A DNA stretch of 64,000 bases from Sipunculus nudus (GCA_026874595.1 CM049320.1:38564714-38628713); one strand, 5' to 3'. Counted from the first letter of the stretch, positions 1 to 12,716 are shown. Numbers and translations: made by a program. Notes: a model not told the origin generated them from the letters alone.

Positions 1-1372
1 AATTTTTTTAGATCATATAAATGTAAAACCATGTATAGAAATAAAAAAGACAGTGGCTAATGCATCAATGAATGACGGAAACAGGCTGTTAATTTCCAAT
101 GATTTTTAGTGCTTGCAAGAGCGACACATTATCACTTTTGAAAAACCATCGAATGAGAAGCCTATACTCAGTCATAACAGTTTCCACAATGCAAAAGATG
201 TTACAATCAAATCAACTTTTTATCTTGATCTCAGTGTAAGGGTGAGCCCTGGCACCCCTAACTAGGTACAGACAATTTTTGAGAATACAACGAAATTTAG
301 GTGTTAACCATGTCATATTTTGTTGTTCCCGTTTCTTTTGTTTGGAAAGCTTTCATTAAAACTATACGCTAAGAAATAATATGATCTGAACAACTGTGAT
401 CAATTGATGTGCTGCCAATTCATTCGGAAATATAAAATTAATTTTCTTGTAAAAAAATTAGCAAAAGGTAATATTTATCGAAACAGAATATTGATTCCAT
501 TATTGGTTTACCCAAATATTGTTTAAGGTGTCTTCATGTAAAAAATTCATAGTGCCTGGAGATATTAGTCTGACGGCAACATTTGTCAGAAAACTATATG
601 TACTTGATACTTTAGGTATGAGAAATGATATATAGTTTAAAATTTCCGAATCAATAAGCCTTTGTTTTTTACACATACGTTCACGCAGAACATTGTCATA
701 AATGTTCAAATGTTTATCGCACATTTTTGCAATATTTTATATATTCACAAAACAGGCACATACGTACGTCATCAATATTCACTAATATAGACCAAGGCTC
801 GGTTAATGGCTTTCAGGTAAATCATTTTAGGAGGTGTTTGTATATTTTTATAAACACATCTGGTGAATACAAAAGTTGTGCCATAATATTGAGAATTATA
901 AAATATATATAAATATTTTGGCATCCTATCAAAAGATAACATAATTATTTCATATGTTATCAACAACAAGTTTTTTAGTCATCTGTCTGAGGAATAAAAC
1001 AAGATAGCAGACGGAGCTGCTTTGGGTACATTTCGTCAAGTAATTAGGAAGTATGGGTGTGCCTAAAGAGTAAGAAATGCCACAAAATTTCCTAATAATA
1101 ACACAACTAAAAGTACGGTATGCATTCACATTACATGAACAATAATATTTAGGAAACTGCGCAAAACTAAACCCAAGTGCAATAAATGTGCATAAATGTG
1201 TGCAAATAAAAAACTCTACAATATCAATTGAGACTTTGGATATATTTCCGAAACAAAAATGAGAAAATCCATACAGGTTATATCAGTGTTTATCTATAAT
1301 TTAATAAACAAGCAGGTAAATGAACTATCAAATACTTTTGTGACAAATTCTTTGTTTTTATTTTTTTTAATA

Positions 1373-1408
1373 TATACTATATTTACTCAGCGAAGTAAAT
1401 ATAATATA
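1373..1408. repeat. Short AT-rich inverted repeat (hairpin)
   Basis: The left arm TATACTATATTTACT (1373-1387) and the right arm starting AGTAAATATAATATA (1394-1408) are complementary at 14 of 15 positions. They are separated by a 6-base loop. It is probably a chance or microsatellite-derived palindrome in AT-rich DNA; no function is implied. Confidence 0.55.
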
Positions 1409-1899
1409 TAGTAAATATTTCTGAATATTTTAAAACAGAACACAATTTGGTAAAAATGTTGTCTACTATTGTGTATAGCAGTTCCTGTTATTCCACATAA
1501 TTAATTACTGCTACGATAATCCATACTAATTACACATTTTTTTATCTATAGTAGTACCTTAGTATGTAAGCCTTTCATAACCAACCGTATAGGCTAAATT
1601 TCCTATATAAACAAGGCTTTAACCCAAGCAAGCCCATGCTTCAAGTTGATCTATTTTATAAATACACATCAAACTTCTTTTTTGCAGCCTTTCCATTTGG
1701 AGGCATGGTAGATGTTTTATTGAATACTTTGTGTTCAGTAACAAATTTCACCCATTGTCATCGTCATGGCGATTGTCTGGTATTTTATTTGAGGAAAATG
1801 GAGTAAAATGTGGCTTTGTGTTGTTTCAATGTCATTTGATACTCTTCTATTGTTCGGATAAGCCTGACTTCTAAACATGAGCTACGTTGCTATTCGCAG

Positions 1900-1915
1900 T
1901 GACCTCTAAAGGTCA
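1900..1915. promoter_or_regulatory. Everted nuclear-receptor half-sites (ER4-like)
   Basis: TGACCT at 1900-1905 and AGGTCA at 1910-1915 are perfect consensus half-sites arranged back to back with a 4-base spacer. Everted repeats are a known nuclear-receptor binding geometry. A single 12-base match in 64 kb can be chance, so this is a motif call only. Confidence 0.25.
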
Positions 1916-4900
1916 AATATACATCACAGTCTCTGTCTTGCTGCCAAGCCGCCTGCCCATTCACTGTTACAAGCTAAGTGATAAAAATTAAAAGCTCCAG
2001 TTGTAACTTTTAAATGATAATACCAATACAGAGACTATTTGGCCAATGAATGACCATATAAACATTTTTTTTGTAAAAACAAAAACTCAACAAATCAGAG
2101 GCCAATACAATGTCTTTGGTAGTAACAATGGTTGTGCCAGATAAATTATTGCATAAGATTATGCTACGAGGAATATTTCTTTAAGGACCAAGTGCTTGGT
2201 GGGTAATGGGGTCATGCACAGCAAGGCCTCACGGAATAGGGCACAACTTAAAATATTTCCAAATGCATGGACCATCATATCTGTGACTGTTGGCTGGGCA
2301 GAGAAAAAAATTAACAAAATGAATAAATGTGTATCTGATTAATCTCTGAAATCTCTGTGTAAAGTTCTATACATTAATGATATCTTTTTTTCTATTCGAA
2401 AGATTTTTATTTATTTTAAGTATTCTTGTTATTCTTTGTTATTCATCTCATATAAGTACACTTCTGAAGTTTACATAAATAAAGAATATAAAATACAAAT
2501 GATCGTTTCTGTATATTAAGGTCGAACATCAAAATTAAAAATCGCACTTCTGGTGTGCAACCAATCAAAGACGGGCACTAAAAAGAATGAAAAAGAAATA
2601 TTACTGTGGCTGTAGTTTGGCCCACCGGGGGTTACCCACTGAAATTTGGCAATATTTTTTTTATAAATTGGCAGATCATTCCAAAAGGTTAGCTGTATTT
2701 AAGGAATGTGGAATAGGCCTAAGTAGCTAGAATGAAACCAAGACCACTAGCAAATGTATATTAGAAATACAATAAAATCAAAATATGAGAAAGCAATCTG
2801 TTTGCAATCTCATTGATAACGACGATAGTCACTGGTCACATAATGAAAAGACAACTTTACCAGCTTTTAATTGCATGTTCAGGCTTATAATAGGTAAAAA
2901 AAAGTACAATGTGAGACTGGCAACCGACGTAAGATGCCAAATAGCTCAGAATAACCAAGAGGATTGTAAAATAAATAATGTTTATTCTGCCATTATATTT
3001 TCATCTCATGTTAGGGTTTCAGTCACTGATCTACTTTAAGTGTAAAATTCTGTGATTTTTGTTTGTTTGAGGGAATAAATCTCCAAATTTGACCACTGAA
3101 GGAACATTTTATAGGCTGATCTCTAGTATTTATTTAAAAAGAAAACGCTATTGCATGTAGATACATGGCACTCTTGTCTGTAGTATGAACATGAAGAAAA
3201 AGTAATGACGTAAACTAAGACACATGTTGGATGATTTTTGTTTTAATATATTGAAGGGTTATTGGAACAATATATCTAGACATGGTAGTGATTAGACACT
3301 AAAGCAGATCTTAACAATTTTCCAAAGGCATTACCAGAAAAGAAATATCTTCTTTGTTGTTCTACTTTTAGAGGATACAGGCACCATGATATCAATAGCA
3401 AAATTCTTTAACTTCAGTGGGTTACATTAGGATATTTGGAATTTCACAAAATGTTAAGACTTGATTATAAATTTCTATCTTCAGATTTGTAGTCTCAGTT
3501 TCTCAGCAACAGATTTGGCTATATGTCTCATTTGGAAATGTATTTGTTAATACTTTGGGACACTATGGGATACTGAAGAGCTTTGTAGTTGTTTTATTCC
3601 CACCTGAGAATCTATTGATCAAATACAGAATTAAACAATGAAGATTTTTTTTTCATGGTGTGCATTTGTTTTAAAACAAAAGTATTATCAGATGTGCTAC
3701 AAATATTTCCAGTCAGCATTATAATACAAGATATACATTTCTTCTCTTCCGTTAACTGAAAATAAACCTTTAAATATTCTTTTACTCATTTGTTAATTCT
3801 TAAATATGTCCTTCGGACGTTCTGCTTACTTTTTTTTAGTTTACGATGTTGCCTTTTGAAAATATTCTCTGATAGTGTTATCATTCGATAAGAAGAGTTT
3901 TCTTAACAAACTGTACATTATCATTAAACTGTTTATTTAAATACCTCGACTGTTATATTCCATATAATCAATATTCTTCAATGGGAAATTTGCCAAATGT
4001 TATACAATCCTGTGCTGCATAAAAATAAGATGAGCAGGAGCAATGTCCTCAAGCTGAAATTTTTTTTAATGTCTGATTTCAATTGGAAATGGATATTGCA
4101 ATCAAATAGACTTCAACAAAAAACAACATCCCTCAATTTTCCTTTCAATTACACATTATGAAATAGATACAACAGTGCTTGGTGGACAGAGTTTGATCCT
4201 GAAAGCATGACCTTACTCCATCGGGAGAAAAGTCAATAGGAAAGAACTATATTGCTTCCGTCTTGATTGCAGAAGATCCAGTGAGCTGAAGGTTTGACGT
4301 TAGAAGTATGGGATTAACCCAGAGGTCATAACAAAACTGAAAAATGGCATTGTATTGACTTTGACTCCAATACTTGACAATTCCTAAATCCAGCCTCCTT
4401 GACGAGGACTCCAGGATCTGGCGCTGTGTAGTCAGAGTGCCGCTTTGCCCATAGTCTGATTACTTATCACTCAAATTCAATTCAGAAAGTGTCTCGTAAC
4501 TTGGCATTCTATATTTTATGTCCTGTTGTTAAGGTTTGTTAGTTTCTTTTATGATTATAATATGAATATACAAATTGAAATTTCATACCCAGTGTTGTAG
4601 TTCCCGTGTATACACCTAGTCAGTTGTTTTTCTTGCACTTAGGGTTTCAATAGATACTAGAAAATATTGGTTAGACTTGAAACGAAAAGAAAAACAGATC
4701 AAGAACATAATCTGACAAACTCATATTCATTCAGAAACAGAAAATTTATTTAGGTTCTATACACATATATGGGTAAGTGCATGTAAAACTGAAAAAAATG
4801 TTTGGGTTTACTAAAACAGTCATATAAGTATGTATAATATCATATATTTATTGTAGCATTGTGACAATAATGTGCAGGAAATGGAGTTTTTACTCATACT

Positions 4901-5340
4901 GTCACATACTGAAAAGCAAGTTCAGCATGTGTTTTAGTAAAAGATGTCACTTGAAGGTGTAGGATCCTGTGTGTGCACATTAAATTGTTCAGATATTCAA
5001 GTCAAATATTTATGCTGGACTGGAAAGAATATCATTCATATTGGTCATGTATGGAACATGACATTGCCCGATTGTGACTATAGAATACACTGGAAGGCAT
5101 CGCTGAGAAACAACAGCCTGTGTGAAACATCTGTATGGTTACATATGTGAAGACAAGGTCATCTCGATAACCCGTGCGATGTATTGCATAATATATGTAT
5201 GTGAATGTACCTCTTCTCAGCTATATTTAACTTGTTACATTGTCCATAAAACTAAACTCAGATCATCCTTAAATAAGTAAAGGTTATACTGAAATGCCCT
5301 CTCCAGTACAGGAAGGTGCAGCAAAGGCTGGTTATAAGTA

Positions 5341-5517
5341 CAGTGGAACCCCGCCTTGCGACCACCCCGCAATTGCGACCACCCCCACAAATACGACCAC
5401 TTTTCTTGGTCCCAAATATATGATTCAGGTAATTAAGAGTCTCACAAATACGACCATCCCCAAATTACGACCACTTTGGTCATTCCCCAAGGTGGTCGTA
5501 ATTGTGGGGTTCCACTG
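5341..5517. mobile_element. Tigger/pogo-type MITE, 177 bp, with TA target-site duplication
   Basis: A compact non-autonomous DNA transposon. It begins CAGTGGAACCCCG and ends CGGGGTTCCACTG-like (GGGGTTCCACTG at 5506-5517), so its ends are near-perfect inverted repeats of about 28 bp. It is bounded on both sides by TA (5339-5340 and 5518-5519), the target duplication typical of Tc1/mariner-superfamily elements. CAGTNGAACC-type ends are characteristic of the Tigger/pogo branch. The interior repeats short units of the form ACGACCAC about every 15-30 bases, in direct orientation on the left and inverted at the right end. These may be transposase-binding repeats kept from the parent. There is no coding capacity: the open frame that crosses it (5294-5530) is a translated repeat. 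Intact TIRs and TSD suggest a fairly recent insertion. Confidence 0.9.
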
Positions 5518-5519
5518 TA

Positions 5520-6229
5520 TTCATATTTAATGGGTTATCTTTAATGATAAAATGATATTATAATTATTTATTATATAAACTGTAAATCTGATGATAATAA
5601 TAAGAAGAAGGAGGAGAAAAAGAAGAAGAAAAAGAAGGTTTCAACGTACAAAATTTAGAACCAATATCAATGATGTCCTGGACTTACACTGACCAGAATA
5701 ATCTAAGAAAAAGAATCTCAACATGCAGGGGTTCTCCTGGTCATAATACATATTAAAAAGCTATAAGGATGAACGTTCGGGTCTTGAGAGAGGGACCCGA
5801 ATATTTTGTCTATTATTCTAGGGTGATCACATGTAAGAGGTGAAAGTTCCCGTTTACATCATGGTTTGCAATATTACGAGAGCTACACTTTTTAATTTGG
5901 AAACGATTTTTTGCCATCATGAGCGCATTTCAATGTTGACCCCCTAAATAAGAGATCAAATAAACTTAATGAAAACAACAGCATGATCCATTAAAAAAAT
6001 CATGTTCCTTCATGGTAAGTGCTGGAAACTAAAAACTTTCCTTAAATGAATATCCATATAATACAATGGTAGGATTGAGTTTCACTGCCTCCTCTTTGAA
6101 ATAGAGAGGTAGTTTTTTTCCTCGTTCAGTGAAGAGTTCCTTATGGTGATGTATCTGCCTAATTCACTAGTCTTACTTCAGTGGCGGATTTTTTTCCCTC
6201 CCCGGCTGGATTGGAATTATGACAAACTG
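5520..6229. other. AT-rich spacer with an AAG-rich tract
   Basis: Contains a low-complexity purine tract of AAG/GAA units at about 5598-5638. The rest is unremarkable AT-rich DNA with no gene. A short 'CAGTGGCGGATTT' string at 6180-6192 resembles one end of some DNA transposons, but no matching right end was found. Confidence 0.5.
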
Positions 6230-6790
6230 TCACAAGCAGTTTGTTGAGGCATCATTCCTTATCGTAAAGTGGACCATTGACCCTGACCTTGCCGAGGATC
6301 CCAAGCGAGCGGTGTCACCAGAAGACCTTCGAAAGTCCGTGCTGTCATAAGAAGAAATTCTCCATACCCAGAGGGAGCGTTATAGCTCAATACAAGACAC
6401 AAACTAGGCAGATCCCTCTCTCCAATTAATTGCTAATGCATCTCTCTCATGGCCTTGGCCCAGCTATTTCTCCATAAATATTGCCTTACAATTTTGGACA
6501 TGTTGTTTATTCGCAAACTTGCGGGTATTGATTGTGCTAAGCACGTAGTGCATGTATATGAAGGACTTTGCAATCGATGCCAGAATTCTAGCCGATTTGA
6601 TGAGTCAGACACAAAAATCAACAGGGCCACATCCCCGATTTGCTTGAGTTCCATTGAACATGGAAACAGAATATTACGACCTGAAAAATATCTGCTCAAT
6701 GGCCCCATAATGGCATCACAAGAACTGGTGAAACTGATAAGAATTCGTTGAACCCCGATTGCCCGCACGTTCTTGACGGATGGGAGGAAA
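6230..6790. promoter_or_regulatory. GC-elevated complex island A, candidate conserved element
   Basis: Visibly richer in G and C than its flanks and free of simple repeats. It is open in opposite frames on both strands (6449-6751 plus, 6433-6768 minus), as expected when stop-forming AT triplets are scarce. The left half holds homeodomain/POU-like strings (CCAATTAATTGCTAATGCAT at about 6421-6440). Neither translation resembles a protein family, and no acceptor/donor pair frames them. I interpret it as a candidate cis-regulatory element; a diverged exon is possible but less likely. Confidence 0.3.
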
Positions 6791-8529
6791 AATTAAGTGT
6801 ACACCGCAGCTCTTCTCTTGTCCCTGCTTTATTGTATTATCACCCACACACTAACTGTCAGGGAAAATGAGCAAAAAATCACCATTCTGCAACAGAGTAA
6901 ATGTTTATGCTCCTGTAATGGGCAAACACTAGGGTAATAGATGGCGGGTATCTATCCTGGATTTAATTAATATGTTTCTGTAACATATAAATTGCGCAGG
7001 GACCAAACACAATAATATTAGCACTAACATCCCAACAATGAAGGGTACAGATCATTATTATGTCCTTTTCTATGTGTCCCTGGTAGTTAGAAACACCAGC
7101 TCTTGATTAATCTGCCACAAACATCTATTATCCTGCTCTCACAGAATAGTATTGAAATATTGTATCTGACATTGAAATTTGTAAATGTTGCATGTGAAAA
7201 CAGTTCATTTCAGTTACTGTCTCTCAGAAATTTGCCAAACACATACAATACATTTTCCCTGTAATTTTGCCCCCTTCCCCCCCCCCTTTAGTCTTAGTAT
7301 AAAAATAACTATTATGGTTATTACATTATTATCATTATGATTATTATTATTGCATAATATGGAGTAACAATATAACAATTAAATTCTTTCCAATTAGGTT
7401 ATTGTAGAAGTGATCATCTATAAGTACAATATGGGAATCCTCGGACCATTACAATTGTACTATACCTCGTAACTATAGCACTGCTATCTAAATATTTTAC
7501 CATTAGTCTCTCACGTATTATTATTTAATCTAAGGTTATAGTTCCTTTCTTTAAACGGATCATAATTTATCATCCCCTAGACATTGAAATGTTATATATA
7601 TAAATTCTCTTTTAAAGAAAGAAATAGTCCTAACTATAAAATTTATGAATAATTAAAATATAAATATAATCTCTATCAAAGAAAGAAATAATTAAAATAT
7701 TCATTGACATTATAATTTACCTGCCAAATTCAGAATAGGGCTGTATTTTTCACTGCTTAGATCAGATTCAAAGACACAGATACATTTAGATATCAGCACA
7801 GGTTGTTGTCGACTTAACCCACACACAAACATATATGTTATTTTATTATGATTTTCATGTTGTTTTGGGTAAATGCAATAACTAAGATGTAAACACGACA
7901 ACAGTAATTTTTCATTTTATATAATCACTTTTTAAATTCCTTTCAATATGTTTAAGTTATACAACCTGAATTACAATTTTATTCTCCCTCTTAAATAAAC
8001 TGTAGTTTTTATAATAAACAATACAGTATTCCAGATAAAACATAGTTTTATTATCCCCCAACAATGGTTTATTATCCTGTTTGATTGCTTTTTAGTATCC
8101 ATCTTGAATCAATCTCTTGAAAGTCCAGTTCGGTGATGAATTCATTGCTCAAATTTTAATTAGTCTTACTTATATACAGACACTACAGTTTTGGTCAAAA
8201 TTTAATACATAACATTCAGTTTTAACATTATATCATCAAGCTGTAAACACTTTGCACTAGCTAATATTTGTTTAATGTCGAATATCTAACAATAATATTC
8301 TCACATATTATATCTTCATAGAATCCACAAAGAATAGAATATATATGATAAAGTGACTATAGAAAATGTTACTAACTCAACATCCTCTTTTAAAAGTTCA
8401 ACTTTTATAACTAATTTAAATGTCATTTGAATTATTAAAAACCAAATCCTTTAATCAAACTGATTATAATCTCAGAAAAACAGATTAAGATATGTTAACA
8501 CTTATAATGAATATATAATTTGTTTGTCT
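6791..8529. other. AT-rich non-coding stretch
   Basis: No gene seen. It holds a C-rich tract at about 7270-7286. It also has an imperfect inverted repeat at about 7535-7655, pairing an arm with TTCCTTTCTTTAAA against an arm with TTTAAAGAAAGAAATAG; the AAAGAAAGAAATA string recurs at about 7678-7690. The remainder is low-GC spacer. Confidence 0.5.
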
Positions 8530-9160
8530 TTGTTGTAGGCTCCCAATTCTAAATGCGCATGCCAACTGCATTGGGCAATTTCTGATTCTGATAGTGTGCG
8601 AGGAATGACCTTGTTACGTCAAATTAAATATCTGTTCTGACAAATTAGGCTGGCACATTGAGTGACTTTCGAGTAGCCAGATTATCAAGTGATTCTTTTT
8701 ATCTCGTTGTGCACATGAACTCAAAAACCATGACAGCCCAAACTCTGGATCAGTTGGATGGATGATATGCGAGGAAGTCAAGGAACCAAGATAAACCAAA
8801 AACCGTGACGAATCTCCTGCCCACAAGTCACAAGGGTGCGTTCAAGTTGCGACCTGCATGTGAAAAAAATGAAAGATGATCCTGTCTTCTCTAAAATTGC
8901 CGCAGATAACTTGGTCTGATCATCCGTTTGCTGAGAGTCACCATGGAATTAAAATGATTTAAATGAGCAAGGAAGGGGGCCCACTGGACTTGCTTAATGA
9001 ACAGGTATCTGATTAAAATCTCAACTAAAACACAATGTATAATCACGGAGTGAGTCAGCTAATGAGTGACCTTGATGTCTGACCTTGAGGGGTCCATCTG
9101 TCAGTAATGCCATCCCAGGTTGTTTGGTAATTCCGCTTGTTGCACAGAGTTATGATAACT
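8530..9160. promoter_or_regulatory. GC-elevated complex island B, candidate conserved element
   Basis: A complex, non-repetitive segment with higher GC than its flanks. It contains two extended nuclear-receptor half-sites TGACCTTGA at 9067-9075 and 9080-9088 (the reverse complement TCAAGGTCA is the monomeric ERR/NR5A-type site). It also has an X-box-like string GTCACCATGGAAT at 8937-8949 and the palindrome ATGCGCATGC near 8552. A 70-codon frame on the minus strand (8614-8826) has no protein-like features. Candidate regulatory DNA, from composition and motifs only. Confidence 0.3.
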
Positions 9161-9823
9161 TTGCTTTGAGAAGTAACTTCTTAATTCTGAATTGACTGAA
9201 TTCCTACCCTATTAAATCCCCCAAACCCTAATTTTCATAAACACTAGATGCACTGGCTGATGACATTTCAGGACTGCCTATATCTACTGAATTAATCTGA
9301 TTAAACTATATAAATTATATACTATTATTTGAAATTTTACTTGCCTTTCATGAGCATATATATTTGTTAGATTCCTTTTTTAGTTCATCAGAAATACCAT
9401 TTTCCAATGTTGTATGATAAATATTTTATAGTACCCAAAATTCTTTTTTTCAAACATTTATTGATATTCTAAGCTGTGCAAGAATCAATACATCTCTGAA
9501 CCGTATCAGTGGAACAAAGCACTACAATTCTATTAGTAATTCTGACTGGTTCCTGAATTCCGACTTTTGCTGGCATTCTTCTCTGAATATAAAATCTCTA
9601 ACTTTCAGTTAAAATGCCTGTGGTCCATTGGATCTGATTAAAACTGATATTTATTGCTCACTGAGGTTATTCTTTTATAGTCTGTTCTCTTTGACAGTGG
9701 AAGTTTATGGCATGCTTGAAATCTGTGTCTTTAGGCCTATTCAAATTCTTCTTACGTTTGACACAAGAGCGAAAGTGACAGTTTCCGTCATCAACAGTGC
9801 TGTACACATATGGTACAAGGGCA

Positions 9824-9888
9824 CCGACGGAACTTTTATTCTCTCTAACGTTAGTGCCCGACGGAACTTTTATTCTCTCTAACGTTAG
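9824..9888. repeat. 34-bp tandem duplication
   Basis: The 31-base string beginning CCGACGGAACTTTTATTC and ending CTAACGTTAG occurs twice without mismatch, at 9824-9854 and 9858-9888, separated by three bases (TGC). Perfect identity indicates a recent slippage or duplication event. Confidence 0.9.
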
Positions 9889-10340
9889 ACATAAAGTTAC
9901 ATATTACTGTCAATTGTGTAACACAGAATAATATTTTCTTAATGAGTTAAACTTTTGCTGCTGTTTAAGCTTGCACATGACTGGTAGTGCAATTTGTTTT
10001 AACAGGATTATAATTCATTACATATGGAGCTGTAAAATTTAAACAGAAGATGTATGAACTTGTGGAAAATGTAAAGATCTAATGAAAACAACTTTAGAAA
10101 TAGATAGAAAAGAATATTATTAAAAGGAATGGAATTAGAACTCCATGTGAAATTAAGTGGAAAGAAATTGATACGCTGATTGAGTGTACTACCGTCTGAT
10201 CCATCCCATCGCGTATTTCATGTAACCTTTGTTTGTAATGATATCATGTGCCTGTTTTTTTATACTGGTATTGTAAAGTCTGTTGTTGCATATTCACGCT
10301 GAATTGATGTTAATAATAAACCATTTTTTTTACCGAAAGG

Positions 10341-10780
10341 GTGGTACAATGAAACAGTTCCTCTATACTTTGTTCAACAGTTATTGATGTTTAACATTGT
10401 ATACATACAGTGCAGGTTTCTTTTTTTATGGTACAAAGGAAAACTTCCAGGGTTAGCTGTTGTTGATGTTTAACCATGCACATATAGTGCAGGCAATATC
10501 CTTAAAAAATGTTATAAAAAGAAACAACCTTGTACAAGAAGTGCAGGCATTTTACTGTTAATATTTTTACATAAAGAAGCACACTTTTCACATTCCAATG
10601 CTGCACATAAAATGCCACCTTCCTGTTTATTGTATGTAATGCAAATGCCAAACAACCAAATATTTTAATACCATGTGATGTTTGTGTTTTACCATGGACA
10701 TAAAGTCACAGTTTTGTTCAAAGTACAGACTTTGTGGTACAAAGGAACCCTATAGTTATTGTTCTTATATTGTTATTAGT
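10341..10780. repeat. Degenerate tandem repeat, unit ~77-88 bp
   Basis: Recurrent landmarks are GGTACAA(A/T)GGAA (10342, 10430, 10737), TTGATGTTTAAC (10384, 10463) and AGTGCAGG (10409, 10486, 10540), interspersed with diverged sequence. Spacing between landmarks varies because of indels. It looks like an old minisatellite that has largely decayed. Confidence 0.5.
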
Positions 10781-11147
10781 TTGAATATTACTGCATTATA
10801 AGAATCTTGATTTAAACATCTATCAATTTTTAAACATTTTTATTCTTTGAAAACTTTTATGTTAAGACAAGGGTACCTCCTCAGGTTCTGGTATCAGACA
10901 GTTCACAATGGTTTTTGTTTTAATCCTATATAATTTGGGTAAAAAACTTTTGTGCAGAATGCGGCATGTGGGATGCGGAATGTGTTGATACCATGCGCAA
11001 CTATAAAAAATCGATACATGTAGTAATTCTTTTTGCCGGAAACGCATTCTGCATGCCTGATTTGGGCATAAGGAATTTCACCTTATTTTTTTTGGTAATA
11101 CCAATTTTATCCACTTTTTGCATTCCGTACATAAGGAATCTTAGCTT

Positions 11148-11310
11148 TAATGGTTCAGAAAGTACTGGTTCTTCATGGTCAAGGTTCAAGCATCTCACTC
11201 ATATTTTTTGTTAAACCTATTAATGGAACAAAAAATACTGGCTTTTCAGGGTAAAGATTCAAACACCTTGTGTTGTTTTCCGTTAAAAAGTTCAATGGAC
11301 TAAAGAATAT
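11148..11310. repeat. Diverged ~73-bp tandem duplication
   Basis: TAATGGTTCAGAAAGTACTGG (from 11148) and TAATGGAACAAAAAATACTGG (from 11221) start two units that keep the same order of words: a TTCA block, then AAAGTTCA-like or GTTAAA words. A weak third start lies near 11292. Identity is moderate, so the duplication is old. Confidence 0.4.
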
Positions 11311-11379
11311 AGGAAATACTGAATCTAGTTTGAAACTTCTGAAAGTGTTTTAATACAGACAGAAAGTACATGGCAGCTA

Positions 11380-11800
11380 GTGCCAGCTGTAAAGTTAGGT
11401 TTCAGCTTAGAAGGACATTGGCCTCTCTTACGGAGTACAGTTGCTGACTGCCCTTTGACACAGGTGGCATTGTTTTCTAGTCCGGGCTAATGTTCGACCT
11501 TGAAGATGTGATCTATCAATATTATTTTGCAGTTTTCTTCTCGCGCTTTATTTGTAGCAGAGGGGCATTCAGTTCTCCTGTGGAATGATGTTCTTATTTT
11601 GCTTACGGCATATGCAGCAATTACCTGTATTGCCTTGTTTTTCATATTTTAGTCAGACATACAAATGACCAGGGTTGGAATAATGATTAATGACTGGTCC
11701 CTGACCATGCGGATTGAATGCTTTTCCACGGCAGCTGTCAATACCTGCGATGATTATCAATCACCAAATGGAAATGAAACACTTGGAAATATGTGAGGCC
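11380..11800. promoter_or_regulatory. GC-elevated complex island C, candidate conserved element
   Basis: Complex sequence without repeats. It contains homeodomain-type and PBX/MEIS-like strings: TGATTAATGACTGG near 11684, and AGCTGTCAA then GATGATTATCAATCACC near 11733-11765. A CATATG E-box lies within the CGGCATATGCAGCAATTACC string near 11608. Clustering of such words in a desert is typical of developmental enhancers, but this is inference. Confidence 0.3.
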
Positions 11801-12531
11801 ACTGTATCAAATGGCAAGAGACCACTTGCATCCTTGAACTATGAGACTGTTTTCATTTATGACTAACCTTTATGAAAATATCAATACCTAGATATCTGCA
11901 TTCTAAGGAATGCAAGCCTCTGCCATGTAGGCAGTCTGGGCAGTCCTTGATGTGAAGTACTCTGCAATCTGTGTTTCATGAATTTATTAAGCCAATATTC
12001 CCAGGTTCATATGTGTACTTAAGTTCCCCAACCAGTATTTGTAATCACATATTAAGCCCTTATTCCCAATATTCCAGGGAGTTCTGGATGTCCATCATGA
12101 GCCGGATCCACATCAAAACCTAATAAGTTTTTTACTGGCCCATACCCAAAATGTCCTGATATTTTGGTCATGAAGGTTTTAATTATGTTGTGAACAAACG
12201 CACACACACACAAACCCACAAACAGGGATGAACACGAACCCTCCTGGTGTAACCAAAAAGGAAGACCTGATTCTGAGGTTGACTTAGCCACACACACAAA
12301 TTCATGTACTCAATAGGACATATGCAGATTATAATTTGAAAAAAAGACAAGGAAATTATGTGTGTGTATGTTTGGGGGGGGGGATATTGTTCAGCCTAAC
12401 CTGGTACAATACATATTGCAAAAGACTTAAAGTGATACTCGATATGTTTTGACGATGCTAAATTTTTCTATGTGTGTCACTTTCTTAACTGAATCTCTGT
12501 GGTGAGTTTTCATAAACAAATAAAAAGACCC

Positions 12532-12534
<3 letters not shown>

Positions 12535-12594
<60 letters not shown>
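12535..12594. repeat. (TA)n microsatellite, ~60 bp
   Basis: An uninterrupted TA dinucleotide run of about 30 units. Translation of it produces an artificial Ile-Tyr repeat ORF on the minus strand. Confidence 0.95.
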
Positions 12595-12597
<3 letters not shown>

Positions 12598-12640
12598 TAT
12601 AGTATGCAACAAAACAACATAAGAAATATAAATTAGCTTA

Positions 12641-12716
12641 AGATTTTTATATCTATAGATTATATTAAGTTTAGGTTTAGATTTTTATATCTATAGATTA
12701 TATTAAGGTTAGGTTT
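12641..12716. repeat. 38-bp tandem duplication
   Basis: The unit beginning AGATTTTTATATCTATAGAT occurs at 12641-12678 and again immediately at 12679-12716, with one visible T/G difference near its end. A recent duplication. Confidence 0.9.

Larger units (their letters stand above)
1..5338. other. AT-rich non-coding stretch
   Basis: No believable gene is visible. The ORFs here are short, use ordinary AT-rich codons by chance and lack flanking splice signals. The stretch contains a small hairpin at 1373-1408, an everted nuclear-receptor half-site pair at 1900-1915 and otherwise unstructured sequence. It could equally be intron or intergenic DNA. Confidence 0.6.
9161..11379. other. Spacer dominated by old, degenerate tandem repeats
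   Basis: No gene seen. The stretch includes a recent 34-bp tandem duplication (9824-9888), a decayed family of ~77-88 bp units (10341-10780) and a decayed ~73-bp duplication (11148-11310). All ORFs in it run through these repeats. Confidence 0.5.

Noticed and set aside
6180-6192. CAGTGGCGGATTT as the end of a DNA transposon
   Set aside because: No matching inverted end or target duplication within several kilobases. A single 13-base resemblance is not enough.
6433-6768. 111-codon minus and 100-codon plus overlapping frames
   Set aside because: Open on both strands at once and neither translation resembles a protein. Attributed to lower AT content of the island.
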